A stretch of 64,000 nt of DNA from Breviolum minutum Mf 1.05b.01 (lineage: Eukaryota; Sar; Dinophyceae; Suessiales; Symbiodiniaceae): contig DF239796.1 of the NCBI GenBank assembly GCA_000507305.1, positions 98,897 to 162,896 on the forward strand. The letters run 5' to 3'. The notes below the pieces were generated by a model. The model was not told the origin of the DNA, made no database searches, and saw only the letters and a list, made by a program, of their open reading frames with translations. Position 1 is the stretch's first letter; each line of letters opens with the position of its first letter. The position numbers were made by a program, and so were the translations under genes. Positions 62,301-64,000 of the stretch are shown in pieces.

Positions 62301-62903
62301 TTATCACAGGGAGCATTTTTTGGAGCGTTGCCACCAGCGAGTTGGGGGCCCCTGAAAATTTAGTGGGTTGGGGAAGCCACCTTCGGGGGATTACCGAATA
62401 TTTTCAAGGGGGCGAACTGTTAGTTTTAGGGAGGGTAAGCTTTCTATGTATGCGGGTTTTGCGATGAATGTCTCTTTTGGGTGAGTTTAAACTTTAAAAG
62501 AATCATGCGGTTTGAGGCTTCAAATGATGGATGGACATCCACCTGTTCTTTTTCTTTGTGATGTTTGAGGGGGAAATTCATCGCAAACCTTGAGGGTCCT
62601 CCAAAACGGCTCAATGAAATCTTACCTTTCTAATGTTGGGGAGGCAAGAACCTACCTAACCTTGGTGGTCATGTCAACTATGTGCCGTTCTTTTCACCCA
62701 TGTTCACGAGCAGATTTTTGTTGGCGATCGCTCGAAAAACCAAGGATAGAATCCCTCCCTTAACAAGATGGGTATTTTTCGTTGGGAGAGGGCCGGCATT
62801 GAGGGATTCTCCCGTCTGAACTTCAGGGGGAACCTTTTTTTTAATACATCTTTGGCCAAAACGAAGAATAGCAAAACAGGGTTGCAGAGGATGGCGCCCG
62901 AAG

Positions 62904-63262
62904 ACTTGAGAACTAGAGGCTTCAAAATTTGGGGCTTGAGGCTTCAAAATTTGACGGTTGAGGCTTCAAAACTGGAGGCTTGAGGCTTCAAATATGGAGG
63001 ATTGAGGCTTGAGTTCTCAAAACTTGAGGCTTGAAGCTTCAAAATGTGAGCGTTGAGGCTTGAGGCTTCAAAATTTGAGGCTTGAGGCTTCAAAATTTTC
63101 AGGATTGAGGCTTGAGGCTTCAAAATTTGACGGTTGAGGCTTGGGGCTTCAAAATTTTCAGGATTGAGGCTTCAAATTTTGACGGTTGAGGCTTCAAAAT
63201 TTGACGGTTGAGGCTTCAAACTTCGAGGATTGAGGCTTGAGGCTTCAAAACATGACGTTTGA
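62904..63262. repeat. Minisatellite, 22-bp core unit, roughly 20 copies
   Basis: Core TTGAGGCTTCAAAATTTGA, with variants that repeat TTGAGGC before the TTC. Period varies in steps of 7 and 22 bases. Ends 300 bases before the small gene at 63,567. Confidence 0.9.
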
Positions 63263-63566
63263 CCCAACAATTCAACTCCCCCAATATACCAACTAGAGTT
63301 GGTGGCTTCAATCCGTTTGGACACTTTGCAACTTCTTACAATAGTCACTTCGGATGTTTTGAACCAAAGATCTGAGTGATCATGTCATCGAAACACCGGG
63401 CCTCTTTCATCACTGGAGTGCTTTGACATTTACACGCTCACGCTAGGAGGTTCAGGTTGGGTTTGGTCAGGGCTTGACATGCACGACCCTGACTGATGAT
63501 ATGATTAAGGACTGATGATATGATCCTAGACTTTGGCTCAAAAAAATACCAAAAAGCCTTTACGGC

Positions 63567-63929
63567 ATGGAACCTCTAATTGAGGGGCGCAACCAATTGA
63601 CCGGCGCACCCCTGCCGGAAGACTGGGCCGACAGACTACGGTGCTTCATGAACCGCGTGCGGTTCCACCTGGAACGTGGCGATCAAGAGAACGACGCTAC
63701 CGCGCAGGCACGTTTGGGATTTGGCCATTTGCAACCATTGCAATGCACAGTTATTGTGAATGTCTATTGCAATGCACAGTTTTTGTGAATGTCTATCGCA
63801 AAACGTGCCCATTGTTTTCGCCAGGCTTTCAAGAGGTGGGGAAAAGACGTCGTTGGCTTCCCGGGCTATGAGCAGCAACTCGCCAGAGTAGTGAGCACCG
63901 TGGTAGTGCGCGATATTCCGAGTGACTAG
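63567..63929 (+). CDS. Two-exon small gene, 81 residues, product unknown
   Basis: Exon 1 (63,567-63,707) runs from ATG: MEPLIEGRNQLTGAPLPEDW, ADRLRCFMNRVRFHLERGDQ, ENDATAQ. It stops before GCACGT, a GC donor in phase 0. A 117-base intron ends ttcgccag|G, and exon 2 (63,825-63,929) reads AFKRWGKDVVGFPGYEQQLA, RVVSTVVVRDIPSD, TAG. The coding parts are GC-rich relative to the window. If unspliced, the frame stops at 63,788. The intron carries two 30-base tandem copies. ATG choice: first in frame; upstream coding cannot be excluded. No domain recognised. Confidence 0.6.
63728..63800. repeat. Tandem duplication inside the 117-bp intron
   Basis: GCAATGCACAGTT-TTGTGAA followed by TGTCTAT occurs twice in succession, making up more than half of the intron of the terminal gene. 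Confidence 0.8.
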
Positions 63930-64000
63930 TGACCGGAAGGGTTGAAAAGGGTTGGGGCGTGAAAGTTTCAGGGTTGGAGGGTTGGAGGGTCTCAGGGTTT

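Larger units (their letters stand above)
57740..62900. other. Repeat-rich stretch with only weak ORFs
   Basis: Families B, C, D, G and H are present. The minus ORF at 59,965-60,159 (SQEVRINGYHPVRSLAGIP) and the + ORF at 60,326 are the only repeat-free open frames, neither recognised. Confidence 0.45.

Noticed and set aside
1..64000. Bacterial or phage operon reading, and tRNA or rRNA genes
   Set aside because: No dense collinear ORFs or ribosome-binding sites. I found no tRNA A/B boxes in a cloverleaf context and no rRNA sequence by eye.

Overview
The window reads as nuclear DNA of a dinoflagellate, most likely Symbiodiniaceae or a relative. There is no bacterial gene packing. Coding sequence is cut into exons of 27-128 bases separated by introns of 0.6-4.3 kb. 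In the one gene I can follow by homology, introns begin with GT, GC or GA, and 14 of 15 acceptors read AG|G. GC and GA donors together with a G after the acceptor AG are a known dinoflagellate trait. No dinoflagellate spliced-leader relic was found, so the assignment rests on splice sites and repeat load.

The main gene is a nucleosome assembly protein of the NAP1 family on the + strand, in 15 recognisable exons from 7,970 to the stop at 35,642. Reading frame and phase are kept across all joins but one. The exception is the segment between 10,660 and 13,424, where an exon carrying the usual Phe-Trp motif was not found. The 5' end is uncertain; a candidate first exon lies at 4,732-4,815. A second, compact gene (63,567-63,929) has two exons joined by a GC-AG intron; its product is not recognised.

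Other coding-like pieces lie inside NAP1 introns or downstream: an open exon at 12,273-12,681 held between two copies of the same repeat; a terminal-exon-like ORF near 16,010; degraded coding blocks near 20.1-21.0, 29.7-30.2 and 30.3-30.7 kb; and scattered single exons between 35.9 and 50.4 kb. At two places (6.68-6.93 kb and 45.8-48.5 kb) short modules start Met-Gly-Asn-x-Cys-(Cys/Ser), as expected for N-myristoylated and palmitoylated N-termini. Two of these are exactly 42 bases long and end at a GTAGG donor.

Between genes and in introns the window is packed with short palindromic repeats of 70-140 bp (MITE-like). I distinguish eight main families, here called A-H, with more than 70 copies or fragments, some nested in one another. 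Family F elements begin GT and end AG and resemble introner elements. There are also three tandem arrays with periods near 95 bp, a 1.1-kb field of TCAG/TCAA/TTAG tetranucleotides, a 22-bp minisatellite, and a 3.8-kb segment (about 45,093-48,909) with diverged inverted repeats at its ends.
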